Shown: positions 24,993 to 32,709 of the stretch, one piece after another
How the letters are laid out: each line of letters opens with the position of its first letter
Numbering within the stretch: position 1 is the first letter of the stretch
Made by a program: the position numbers and the translations under genes
Source of the DNA: an uncultured Clostridia bacterium
GTDB lineage: Bacteria; Bacillota; Clostridia; Oscillospirales; Ruminococcaceae
Direction of reading: 5' to 3'
Length of the DNA: 37,336 bases
Assembly (NCBI GenBank): GCA_944386455.1
Contig: CALXBC010000024.1
Coordinates: 1-37,336, forward strand
The notes under the pieces: generated by a model
Seen by the model: the letters and a program-made list of their open reading frames with translations, nothing else
Databases searched by the model: none
What the model was told of the DNA's origin: nothing

Positions 24993-26378
24993 ATGAAGCA
25001 GTTTCTCTTTCTGCGGCGTGGTCTGGCGGTTTTGCTGGCTTCCGCCGTTTTGATAACCGGTGCCGTATTAACTTCGGCCGAGCCGGAGTTGCCGCCGTCC
25101 GACCAGGAAAATTCAGAGTTCCTGAGTTCTAACGATCAGCCAAGTTCTGAAGTCGATAACTCAAGCAGTGATATCACAACAGATGTTCCCCCGGAGTCCG
25201 GAACAGTTCAGTCGGGAGAAGATTCCTCCATGGAGGATCCTGCTTCTTCGGACAGTTCTGATGCAGAAAGTACAGACAGTATTGTAACCAGCGAAGATTC
25301 CTCTGCTCTTACCTCTAGCGTCTCCTCAGCTTCCCCGCCCTCTTCCCGCACTTCGTCACGCGCACCCTCAACCAGGCCGCAGCAGCCAACGCCAACCATT
25401 TCTCCAGAATGGAACGATGATCTTGACAGGATTTATAATAACGCCTGTGACTGGCTGAGACAAAGACAGGACGGAGAGCTGTTTTTCATTGCGATGGGCG
25501 GCGCCGGCCGTTCTATTGACAGCAGACAGTATGGCGCTTTTCTCAGTACGGTTTCCGATAATACATACACTGAATTGTATCCGCTTGCGTTGGCAGCTAT
25601 AAATGCGACTTTCTGCGGTGTGCAAGCCACCAATGTCAACGGTACCGATCTAATCACTCAGCTTGTCAGCTTTCCCGATATCGAAAGCTGCGACGCTAAA
25701 GCTCTTGCATATGCTTTATTGGCGTTGGACAGTAATCCATATGATGTCCCTCAGGATGCTAAAAATTCTCGTAAAGATTTTATCACTGCCCTGCTGAATC
25801 AGCAAAATGAGGACGGTAGATTTGAAACACAAACCAGCGATAGTATTTCGACTACTGCGATCTGTCTTTCAGCCCTTTCAACATATGTCAATGACAGCAA
25901 AGTGAGAACCGCTGTCAATAATGGTGTCAGTTATTTACAGGCGGAATTTAAAAGCACAAAATTTAAAAGTGAAAGCAGCATTGTCCTCAGCAGAGTGATC
26001 GCAGGGCTGACCTGTCTGAATATCAACATCAATGATTCCCGTTTTGCAAACGGAAGTCAAAACCTGTGTGATTTGTTACAGAATCATTTAAGCAGTGACG
26101 GCGGGTTCAAAAAAATGTCAAATGACGCAGCAAGCGACTACTTGTCTACCGAATCAGCAATCATTGCTTTAACGGCAATCAAGTATTTTACCTCTCCCTA
26201 TGTGATCCGCCAAAGCCTTCCGGAGTCTGTTTCCTCGACCAGCCGCTTTAACGGGATCAAAGAAAGCGGCTGGTATTGGTGGCTTCTTTGTTCTGCCGGC
26301 GTCGTAATTGCCGGCGGTTTAGCTGTCGGAATCCCTATTTACTTGAAAAAAAAGAAAAAGTCATCCGAAACAGAATAA
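24993..26378 (+). CDS. secreted, membrane-tethered alpha/alpha-toroid repeat protein
   Basis: A 461-aa exported protein. A signal peptide (MKQFLFLRRGLAVLLASAVL) is followed by a Ser/Glu/Asp-rich, low-complexity stalk (about 30-130) that looks unstructured and wall-spanning. Residues about 140-410 form helical repeats of the terpenoid-cyclase/prenyltransferase toroid fold, with recurring patterns such as NACDWLRQRQDGELF, FITALLNQQNEDGRFE and LCDLLQNHLSSDGGFK (the aromatic/Gly/Asp turn after a helix). No DXDD or DCTAE cyclase motif is seen, so it is more likely a binding protein than an enzyme. The C-terminus is a membrane segment (about 425-450) and a Lys-rich tail without an LPXTG motif. Function unknown; possible roles are ligand binding or protein contact at the surface. 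Confidence 0.78.
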   Translation: MKQFLFLRRGLAVLLASAVLITGAVLTSAEPELPPSDQENSEFLSSNDQPSSEVDNSSSDITTDVPPESGTVQSGEDSSMEDPASSDSSDAESTDSIVTSEDSSALTSSVSSASPPSSRTSSRAPSTRPQQPTPTISPEWNDDLDRIYNNACDWLRQRQDGELFFIAMGGAGRSIDSRQYGAFLSTVSDNTYTELYPLALAAINATFCGVQATNVNGTDLITQLVSFPDIESCDAKALAYALLALDSNPYDVPQDAKNSRKDFITALLNQQNEDGRFETQTSDSISTTAICLSALSTYVNDSKVRTAVNNGVSYLQAEFKSTKFKSESSIVLSRVIAGLTCLNININDSRFANGSQNLCDLLQNHLSSDGGFKKMSNDAASDYLSTESAIIALTAIKYFTSPYVIRQSLPESVSSTSRFNGIKESGWYWWLLCSAGVVIAGGLAVGIPIYLKKKKKSSETE

Positions 26379-26399
26379 AAGCCTTCTCACACAGACTTG

Positions 26400-26444
26400 A
26401 AAAAAGCACCCGCGTAATTCAATGCCGCGGGTGCTTTTTCTTTA
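26400..26444. terminator. bidirectional terminator between convergent genes
   Basis: A perfect 10-bp stem AGCACCCGCG / CGCGGGTGCT has T-runs on both strands (TTTTC to the right, AAAAA to the left). It serves both the toroid protein gene (+) and the AraC-type regulator (-), whose stop codon lies at its edge. Confidence 0.92.
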
Positions 26445-27245
26445 CCGATTTCGATATTTGGACGGAGTAGTCCCGATATGCTTGCGAAAAATTCTGCAAA
26501 AATAATTCTGCTCTCTGAAGCCGCACTCTTGTGCCACTTGAGCAACGGTTTTATTTCTGCTTTTCAACATTTCTTTTGCTTTTTTAAGCCGTAGCTGGGT
26601 CAAAGTCTCACCAATCGTCTGTCCGTATTCTCTTTTAAACGAATTCGTCAGTGTGGCTTTGCTGCAGTAAAAATGTTCGCAGAGGTGATGCAATGTGATT
26701 TTCTCCATATAATGCTGCTTCAGATACCGCATGACGCTTTGCGACAGGTTCACAGGCCCAAAGCGATTGTTTATCGTAATATACTGTGCGCAGATACACA
26801 TGATATCCAGATAAGAGGCAATCTCATCTCTGGAGCAGCTGGGAAGTTTCATGGCTTTTTTTCTGAGCAGCTCTTTATCCTGCGCAAATTTTTCTGACAA
26901 AGCCAGCACCTGTTCGACAGCATTCTGTTCCTTTCCAAGTCCCTGTCCCATCATCAGATATCCAGACAGTTCGTCATAATAAAACAATGGGGCAACCGCT
27001 TCATACAATCCAAAACAACACTGATAAATATAAGGGCTTTCTGTCCGCCTCACGGTTTCAAAAGCCATCCTGTCATTTTTCAGGCAAAACTGCTTTCCAA
27101 GCGGATTTTCCTGAATACAAGAGCAAAGCTCAGATAACTGCTCCGGATAGCAGGCGATCTCCCGAAACTCCAGATCATGAACAGAAACCCGAAAGCCGGA
27201 TATATTATATAAATCTTTCAATACATCTTTCAGTTCAATTTCCAT
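26442..27245 (-). CDS. AraC-family regulator with PocR sensory domain
   Basis: A 267-aa regulator. Residues about 5-160 form a PocR ligand-binding domain with its conserved Cys and aromatic pattern (LCSCIQENPLGKQFC, YIYQCCFGLYEAVAPL, GYLMMGQGL). Residues about 168-267 are the AraC DNA-binding domain with two helix-turn-helix units (ITLHHLCEHFYCSKATLTNSFK and VAQVAQECGFREQNYFCRIFRK in short form) and the ending IGTTPSKYR. It is divergent from the nucleotidyltransferase/kinase operon across 145 bp, so that operon is its likely target (inference). The ligand is probably a sugar or sugar derivative. ATG at 27245 follows GGTGGATG. Confidence 0.92.
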   Translation of the reverse strand: MEIELKDVLKDLYNISGFRVSVHDLEFREIACYPEQLSELCSCIQENPLGKQFCLKNDRMAFETVRRTESPYIYQCCFGLYEAVAPLFYYDELSGYLMMGQGLGKEQNAVEQVLALSEKFAQDKELLRKKAMKLPSCSRDEIASYLDIMCICAQYITINNRFGPVNLSQSVMRYLKQHYMEKITLHHLCEHFYCSKATLTNSFKREYGQTIGETLTQLRLKKAKEMLKSRNKTVAQVAQECGFREQNYFCRIFRKHIGTTPSKYRNR

Positions 27246-27284
27246 TTACAACATCCACCAAAATTATAAATTAGCTTAATTTTT

Positions 27285-27343
27285 ATTCGATTATGCTAAT
27301 AATTATACGATATTCTCTTGAAATGTCAACCCCCATTCGATAT
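27285..27343. promoter_or_regulatory. candidate AraC-type operator repeats
   Basis: Three copies of a motif close to ATTCGATAT occur: ATTCGATTA at 27285, ATACGATAT at 27305 and ATTCGATAT at 27335. Their offsets of 20 and 30 bp are close to two and three turns of DNA, and the last copy overlaps the -10 of the promoter at 27341. A further TTAGC...GCTAA inverted pair encloses the first copy. Binding by the adjacent AraC regulator is inferred. Confidence 0.45.
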
Positions 27344-27346
27344 ACT
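27318..27346 (+). promoter_or_regulatory. sigma-A-like promoter of the sugar-nucleotide operon
   Basis: TTGAAA at 27318-27323 and TATACT at 27341-27346 are separated by 17 bp. The start codon of the nucleotidyltransferase is 44 bp downstream, with AAAGGAAA before it. Confidence 0.75.
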
Positions 27347-27390
27347 GAAAGCGAAATGCAGTTCACCGATAAAAGAAAGGAAAACAGTTT

Positions 27391-28335
27391 ATGCATTCAC
27401 CAGTATTAGTGATTATGGCGGCTGGAATGGGAAGCCGTTACGGTGGGTTGAAGCAGCTTGATCCAGTCGATAGTGACGGTCATGTGATTATTGATTATTC
27501 CTTGTTTGATGCGTACCGCGCTGGATTTCGCAAGGCAGTATTTATCATTAAGCCGGAATTGAAGCAGGATTTTGAGACAATGATAGGGGAAAAAATCCGC
27601 CCGTTTATAGACGTTTCCTATGCGTATCAAAGGCTTACCGATCTCCCGGACGGCTTCGTTCCGCCGAAAGACAGAAAAAAGCCCTGGGGTACAGGACATG
27701 CCGTTTTATCCTGCGCTGAGCTTGTAGACGTCCCATTCGCAGTAATTAATGCTGACGACTATTATGGGCGTTCAGCATTTCAAACAATCTACCGTTTTCT
27801 GTCATATGCTCGGGACACGGAAAAATGTCACTATGCTATGATCGGTTATCGGCTGAACAATACGCTGACAGACTTTGGTTCGGTTTCCCGCGGTATCTGC
27901 GAGGTCACGCCGACCGGAATGCTCTCTTCGGTCACGGAACGAACCCGAATAGAAAAGCAGGGGCAATATGCTGCCTATACAGAGGATGACGGCGATACCT
28001 GGACACCGTTGCCCGACGATACCATTGTTTCAATGAATCTATGGGGCTTTACTCCAAGTATTTTCATGGCACTGCGGGAAAACTTCAGCCTTTTTTTAAA
28101 GGATGCCGTATTGCAAAACCCGCTCAAAGCGGAATACTTTCTGCCGTCAGTGGTCAGTAAAATGATCGACAGCAAAAAAGCCGATGTCACGGTTTTAAAC
28201 TCTCCAGATAAATGGTACGGCGTCACCTATCCGCAGGACAAGCAGACAGTAGTCCGCGCTATTGCCGAAATGGTACAGAAAGGATTGTATCCGCAGCATT
28301 TATGGAACAGCCTCTCTCCTGAGGAGGAACAATAG
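27391..28335 (+). CDS. nucleotidyltransferase, probable sugar-1-phosphate uridylyl/nucleotidyl transferase
   Basis: A 314-aa NTP_transferase-type protein that would join a sugar 1-phosphate and an NTP into a nucleotide sugar. The nucleotide-binding signature AAGMGSRYGGLKQLDPV is at the N-terminus, and GTGHAVLSC and FAVINADDYYG (metal-binding Asp) follow, as in GlmU/GalU relatives. The next gene, 1 nt downstream, encodes a NahK-like sugar kinase that would supply the sugar 1-phosphate. A UDP-HexNAc product is therefore likely (inference). The substrate is not fixed by the sequence. Start at 27391 is preceded by AAAGGAAA. Confidence 0.87.
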   Translation: MHSPVLVIMAAGMGSRYGGLKQLDPVDSDGHVIIDYSLFDAYRAGFRKAVFIIKPELKQDFETMIGEKIRPFIDVSYAYQRLTDLPDGFVPPKDRKKPWGTGHAVLSCAELVDVPFAVINADDYYGRSAFQTIYRFLSYARDTEKCHYAMIGYRLNNTLTDFGSVSRGICEVTPTGMLSSVTERTRIEKQGQYAAYTEDDGDTWTPLPDDTIVSMNLWGFTPSIFMALRENFSLFLKDAVLQNPLKAEYFLPSVVSKMIDSKKADVTVLNSPDKWYGVTYPQDKQTVVRAIAEMVQKGLYPQHLWNSLSPEEEQ

Positions 28336-28336
28336 C

Positions 28337-29425
28337 ATGAATCAGAACAAAATAGAAAATGTAATTGCAGAGTTTGCGCTTGTCGGTGCCCTGAAAAGCT
28401 GTACGCCTTACGGAAGCGGCCACATCAATGACACCTATCTGGTCGATATGCAGCAAAAGCGGTATATTTTGCAAAAAATTAATACCCATGTTTTTTCCAA
28501 TGCAAAAGCATTGATGCAGAACATTTCCCAAATCACCCAATTTCTCAAACAGAAAATCGTAGAAGCCGGCGGGGATCCATATCGTGAAACACTGAATTTG
28601 GTTCCGACACAGCAGGGAACCTATTATTTTCAGGATCATGATCACTGTTTTTGGAGATGTTATGATTTTATCGAGGATTCCATTTCCTATGATATTGTCC
28701 GTGCTCCAGAGGATTTTTACCAATGTGGAATCGCGTTTGGTCATTTTCAAAGCCTGATGGCCGATTTTCCTGCGAAAATACTTTTTGAAACGATTCCAAA
28801 TTTTCATAATACCCCTCTGCGGTATCAGACCTTTTTGCAGGCGGTGTCCGCAGACTCACATCAACGTGCTGATGAAGCTTCGGAAGAAATTTCTTTTATC
28901 CGTCAGCGCGCTGGGGAATTATCTGAACTGACTGATTCTCTGAAACAGGGCAAACTGCCGCTGCGTGTGACGCATAATGACACCAAACTGAACAACTGTC
29001 TTTTTGACCGAAGGAGCAGAAAAGCCATTTGCGTGATCGATTTAGACACTGTTATGCCTGGGATTGTAGCATATGATTTCGGAGATTCCATCCGTTTTGG
29101 TGCCAGCACCGCCGCCGAAGATGAGCCGGATCTGAAAAAGGTCCATTTTTCCCTGCCGCTTTATGAGAGTTATACCAAAGGCTTTTTGGAAGCTGCCGGA
29201 AAAAGTCTGACGTCTGAGGAACTCTGCTCGCTCCCGGTTGGCGCGAAACTGATGACGCTGGAATGCGGTATACGGTTTTTAACCGACTATTTGGAAGGAG
29301 ATGTCTATTTTAAAATTTCTCATGAAAAACATAATCTGGAACGTTGTCGGACTCAGCTGAAGCTGGTTTCAGAAATGGAAAGCAAATGGAATGAGATGAA
29401 CGACATTATCTATAAATACAAATAA
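28337..29425 (+). CDS. APH-fold kinase, N-acetylhexosamine 1-kinase (NahK)-like
   Basis: A 362-aa kinase of the aminoglycoside phosphotransferase fold. N-terminal ATP-loop motif YGSGHINDTYLV, catalytic loop THNDTKLNNCLFD (Asp215) and metal-binding VIDLDTVMPG (Asp235/Asp237) match NahK-type proteins, which phosphorylate GlcNAc/GalNAc at C1; relatives have been mislabelled as mucin-desulfating proteins. The ATG at 28337 follows GAGGAGG; the longer frame from 28262 lies inside the upstream gene. The pairing with a nucleotidyltransferase fits salvage of host-glycan amino sugars (inference). Confidence 0.85.
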   Translation: MNQNKIENVIAEFALVGALKSCTPYGSGHINDTYLVDMQQKRYILQKINTHVFSNAKALMQNISQITQFLKQKIVEAGGDPYRETLNLVPTQQGTYYFQDHDHCFWRCYDFIEDSISYDIVRAPEDFYQCGIAFGHFQSLMADFPAKILFETIPNFHNTPLRYQTFLQAVSADSHQRADEASEEISFIRQRAGELSELTDSLKQGKLPLRVTHNDTKLNNCLFDRRSRKAICVIDLDTVMPGIVAYDFGDSIRFGASTAAEDEPDLKKVHFSLPLYESYTKGFLEAAGKSLTSEELCSLPVGAKLMTLECGIRFLTDYLEGDVYFKISHEKHNLERCRTQLKLVSEMESKWNEMNDIIYKYK

Positions 29426-29429
29426 ATGC

Positions 29430-29465
29430 TTCCGCCGGCAGATACTTAAGTATCTGCCGGCGGAA
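29430..29465. terminator. 36-bp perfect palindrome, probable bidirectional terminator
   Basis: The sequence is perfectly self-complementary over 18 bp per arm, centred on TTAA, with GC-rich outer arms (CCGCCGGCAG). It sits between the stop codons of two convergent genes. The - strand side continues with GCATTTATTTG and the + strand side with TTGATTT, so T-tracts are weak on both sides. Termination of the leftward ilv-leu operon is the more likely use. Confidence 0.7.
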
Positions 29466-29484
29466 TTGATTTATCTGGTTATTC

Positions 29485-29778
29485 TCATTCATAATGTGCT
29501 GTCCGATAAAGAGTGATCTCCGTGCTTCCAACGCAAAGCAGCTGCATTTTGGGCAGGAGCGTTTGGAAATGAGTGCTGTTGTTATGCCGGTCAACGGCTG
29601 TCTGGTCTTCCCATTCCTCCATAAAGGTCAACACATTTGGATTATGGATGTCCTCGTACAGCTCATAGGAGATACAGCCGGGCTCTTTGCGGCTTTGTAC
29701 GATCAGTTCCCTCGCAAGCCGCAGATATTCTTCCTTCTGATAGGTCTGCACGACCGACCGCGCAACGATTCGTATCAT
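29485..29778 (-). CDS. antibiotic biosynthesis monooxygenase-fold protein (YgiN-like)
   Basis: A 97-aa ABM-domain protein (PF03992), a dimeric ferredoxin-like barrel. Visible features are the start MIRIVARSVVQ, EPGCISYELYED, VLTFMEEWEDQTAVDRH and THFQTLLPKM. Related proteins act as quinol monooxygenases or have no known reaction. ATG at 29778 follows AAAGG; the frame from 29811 overlaps the leuB end. It is 16 nt after leuB, so it is the last gene of the ilv-leu operon. Confidence 0.87.
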   Translation of the reverse strand: MIRIVARSVVQTYQKEEYLRLARELIVQSRKEPGCISYELYEDIHNPNVLTFMEEWEDQTAVDRHNNSTHFQTLLPKMQLLCVGSTEITLYRTAHYE

Positions 29779-29794
29779 ATTATTTTTCTGCCTT

Positions 29795-30871
29795 TCAAAT
29801 CCGTTCTGCAATCAAATTTCCCATCTCTGAGCAGGAAACAAGCTTGCACCCCTCACTCATAATATCGCCTGTGCGATAACCAAGGTCCAATACCTCATTG
29901 ACCGCATTCTCAATTGCTTCGCTTTCCTCGGACAAATCAAAGGAATATTTCAGCATCATTGCAGCGGACAATATCGTCGCAATTGGATTTGCTTTATTCT
30001 GGCCTGCAATATCGGGAGCAGAGCCATGGATCGGTTCATACATACCGCGGCTGCCGTCCCCGAGTGAGGATGACGGGATCATCCCGATTGAGCCAGTAAT
30101 CATACTCGCTTCGTCGGAAAGGATATCTCCAAACATATTCTCTGTCACGATCACATCAAACTGTCCCGGATTGCGGACCAGCTGCATTGCGGTGTTGTCT
30201 ACCAGCATATCGCTGTATTCAATGTCGGGGTAGTCCTTTGCCACATGGTGAAGAACTTCTCTCCAAAGGCGGGAGCTTTCCAGAACGTTCGCCTTATCCA
30301 CAGATGTCACCTTTTTGCGGCGCTTTCCCGCCATATCAAATGCAACACGGGCGATCCGCTCAATCTCGCTCTCACTGTAAATCATGGTGTCATAAGCAGC
30401 CTTTTCCCCATTCTCGTTCTTCTCAATAATCTCTTTTTTGCCAAAATACGCGCCACCGATCAGTTCGCGTACAATCACGAGATCCAGGCCGTTTCCGATG
30501 ATCTCGTCCTTGAGAGGGCAGGCGTTTGCCAGCGCACCAAACAGCTTGGACGGGCGGATATTGGCATAAAGCCCCAGCGCATGACGAATTCCGAGCAGGG
30601 CTTTTTCAGGGCGGACGTCCCCTCCCAGGTGATCCCATTTCGGTCCGCCAACCGCACCTAACAGCACACTGTCGCTGGCAAGACATGCTTCAATCGTCTC
30701 CTTGGGAAGCGGCTGCCCCGTCTCATCGATCGCACAGCCGCCCGCCAGAACAGGCTGATATGCGAAATGGTGACCGTATTTCACCGCTGCCTTTTCCAAG
30801 ACTTTTAATGCCTCATTCACAATTTCGGGACCGATACCGTCCCCCTTGATGACCGCAATCGTTTTTCTCAT
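29795..30871 (-). CDS. leuB: 3-isopropylmalate dehydrogenase
   Basis: NAD-dependent oxidative decarboxylase of 358 aa. It converts 3-isopropylmalate to 2-ketoisocaproate and, in the citramalate route, 3-methylmalate to 2-oxobutyrate. Motifs: [39 protein letters not shown], the Lys/Asp active site in [16 protein letters not shown], and [14 protein letters not shown] with [19 protein letters not shown]. The ATG at 30871 gives normal length and follows AAAGGAACGG. In this operon it likely works with the CimA-type synthase. Confidence 0.96.
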   Translation of the reverse strand: MRKTIAVIKGDGIGPEIVNEALKVLEKAAVKYGHHFAYQPVLAGGCAIDETGQPLPKETIEACLASDSVLLGAVGGPKWDHLGGDVRPEKALLGIRHALGLYANIRPSKLFGALANACPLKDEIIGNGLDLVIVRELIGGAYFGKKEIIEKNENGEKAAYDTMIYSESEIERIARVAFDMAGKRRKKVTSVDKANVLESSRLWREVLHHVAKDYPDIEYSDMLVDNTAMQLVRNPGQFDVIVTENMFGDILSDEASMITGSIGMIPSSSLGDGSRGMYEPIHGSAPDIAGQNKANPIATILSAAMMLKYSFDLSEESEAIENAVNEVLDLGYRTGDIMSEGCKLVSCSEMGNLIAERI

Positions 30872-30906
30872 TTCTAACCGTTCCTTTCCTGAAAACAGAT
30901 GCCGCA

Positions 30907-31392
30907 TTATTTTTTCTTGATGGAATTGAGAAGACCGTTCTGGCTGATGATCTCCTTAATGAAATCCGGAAACGGCTGCGCCGTATAAGTCTCGTTCTTT
31001 GTCACATTGGTAATAACGCCGGAATCAAAGTCGATATCAACCTCATCTCCGTCTGCGATTCTCTCTGCTGCCTCGGGACATTCCAGAATCGCCAGTCCGA
31101 TATTGATCGCATTGCGGTAAAATATGCGCGCAAAGGTTTTTGCAATCACGCAGGAGACTCCGCTCGCTTTAATAGCGATCGGCGCATGCTCCCGGGAAGA
31201 ACCGCAACCAAAGTTGTTTTCCGCAACAATAATATCTCCCGGTCTGACCTTATGAATAAAATCCTTATCGATATCCTCCATACAGTGGCTCGCAAGCTCT
31301 TTGTAATCGCTGGTATTCAAGTATCTTGCCGGAATGATAACGTCGGTATCGACGTTGTCACCGTATTTGTGTACAAATCCATGTGCTTTCAT
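30907..31392 (-). CDS. leuD: 3-isopropylmalate dehydratase small subunit
   Basis: A 161-aa swivelling domain subunit that pairs with LeuC. Motifs: [13 protein letters not shown] and [16 protein letters not shown] with the substrate-binding loop, [20 protein letters not shown] and IDFDSGVI. The ATG at 31392 has GAGGATGG upstream; a TTG directly before it is not needed. It lies 20 nt after leuC and 35 nt before leuB. Confidence 0.95.
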   Translation of the reverse strand: MKAHGFVHKYGDNVDTDVIIPARYLNTSDYKELASHCMEDIDKDFIHKVRPGDIIVAENNFGCGSSREHAPIAIKASGVSCVIAKTFARIFYRNAINIGLAILECPEAAERIADGDEVDIDFDSGVITNVTKNETYTAQPFPDFIKEIISQNGLLNSIKKK

Positions 31393-31412
31393 CAATTGCC
31401 ATCCTCTCGCTT

Positions 31413-32678
31413 TTATTTCATAATTTCCGCAGGGCCGCTGATTTTTCCGGTGACTGCGCTGGCCGCCGCCACAGCAGGACTCGCCAGATACACCTCAGAG
31501 TCCACATGTCCCATCCGCCCGACAAAATTGCGGTTGGTGGTGGTAACAGCCCGTTCCCCTGCCGCAAGGATTCCCATATGGCCGCCCAGACAGGGGCCGC
31601 AGGTCGGCGTTGACACTGCGCAGCCCGCTTCGATAAAGATTTCCAGATATCCCCGCTTCATGGACTCCATATAGACCTTTTGCGTCGCAGGAATCACAAT
31701 AGCACGAACTCCCTTTGCCACATGACGCCCCTTCAGAATTTTGGCTGCCGTCTCCATGTCTTCGAGGCGCCCGTTGGTACAGGAGCCGATCACGACCTGA
31801 TCAATGGAAACGTCGCCGACTTCATCGATGGTTCTGGTATTCTCCGGCAGATGTGGAAAAGCAACCGTCGGTTTTATGCTGCTCAGGTCAATGTCAAACA
31901 CCTGTTCATACTCTGCGTCTTCATCCGCCTCATAAACAGTATAGGGACGGTCGACCCGTTCCTTCATATAAGCGAGGGTACGTTCATCCACCGCAAAAAT
32001 ACCGTTTTTTGCGCCGGCTTCAATCGCCATGTTCGCCATGCATAAACGATCATCCATTGACAGACTTTTCAGGCCATCTCCGCAAAACTCCATGGATTTG
32101 TAAAGGGCACCATCTACCCCAATCATGCCAATGATATGAAGGATCACATCTTTGCCGCTGACCCACTCACTGAGCGTTCCGGTCAGGTTGAATTTGATGG
32201 CTGCAGGCACCTTAAACCACGCTTCCCCGGTTGCCATTCCTGCCGCCATATCGGTCGATCCGACCCCAGTGGAAAACGCCCCCAGCGCCCCATAGGTGCA
32301 GGTGTGGGAATCCGCTCCGATAATCAGTTCACCCGCACATACCAGTCCTTTTTCCGGAAGGAGAGCATGCTCGATTCCCATTTCACCGACATCAAAATAA
32401 TTTACGATACCCATTTTTTTCGCAAACTCACGGCTGATCTTGCATTGCTCTGCGGCCTTAATGTCCTTATTGGGTGCAAAATGATCCATTACCAGTGAAA
32501 TCCGCCTTTGATCGAACACACTGTGAAAGCCCGCCTTGTCAAACTCCTTAATAGCGACGGGCGAGGTAATATCATTTCCCAGGACCATATCCAGCTTTGC
32601 GCGGATGAGCTGTCCCGGGACCACCCTGTCAAGTCCTGCATGTGCCGCTAAAATCTTCTGCGTCATTGTCATTCCCAT
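31413..32678 (-). CDS. leuC: 3-isopropylmalate dehydratase large subunit
   Basis: A 421-aa aconitase-family subunit that binds a [4Fe-4S] cluster with Cys residues in [13 protein letters not shown] and [14 protein letters not shown]. Motifs: [39 protein letters not shown]. It isomerises isopropylmalate, and in the citramalate route converts citramalate to 3-methylmalate through citraconate. The size and sequence fit the shorter type of large subunit seen in Clostridia and archaea. The ATG at 32678 follows AGGAGG; the frame from 32774 overlaps the upstream gene. Confidence 0.95.
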   Translation of the reverse strand: MGMTMTQKILAAHAGLDRVVPGQLIRAKLDMVLGNDITSPVAIKEFDKAGFHSVFDQRRISLVMDHFAPNKDIKAAEQCKISREFAKKMGIVNYFDVGEMGIEHALLPEKGLVCAGELIIGADSHTCTYGALGAFSTGVGSTDMAAGMATGEAWFKVPAAIKFNLTGTLSEWVSGKDVILHIIGMIGVDGALYKSMEFCGDGLKSLSMDDRLCMANMAIEAGAKNGIFAVDERTLAYMKERVDRPYTVYEADEDAEYEQVFDIDLSSIKPTVAFPHLPENTRTIDEVGDVSIDQVVIGSCTNGRLEDMETAAKILKGRHVAKGVRAIVIPATQKVYMESMKRGYLEIFIEAGCAVSTPTCGPCLGGHMGILAAGERAVTTTNRNFVGRMGHVDSEVYLASPAVAAASAVTGKISGPAEIMK

Positions 32679-32709
32679 TATGATTCCTCCTGATTTTCTT
32701 AATTCATCA

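Noticed and set aside
25095-25385. Serine-rich repeats of the toroid protein read as a tandem DNA repeat
   Set aside because: The Ser/Asp/Glu bias is at protein level; codons vary and no fixed repeat unit is seen in the DNA.
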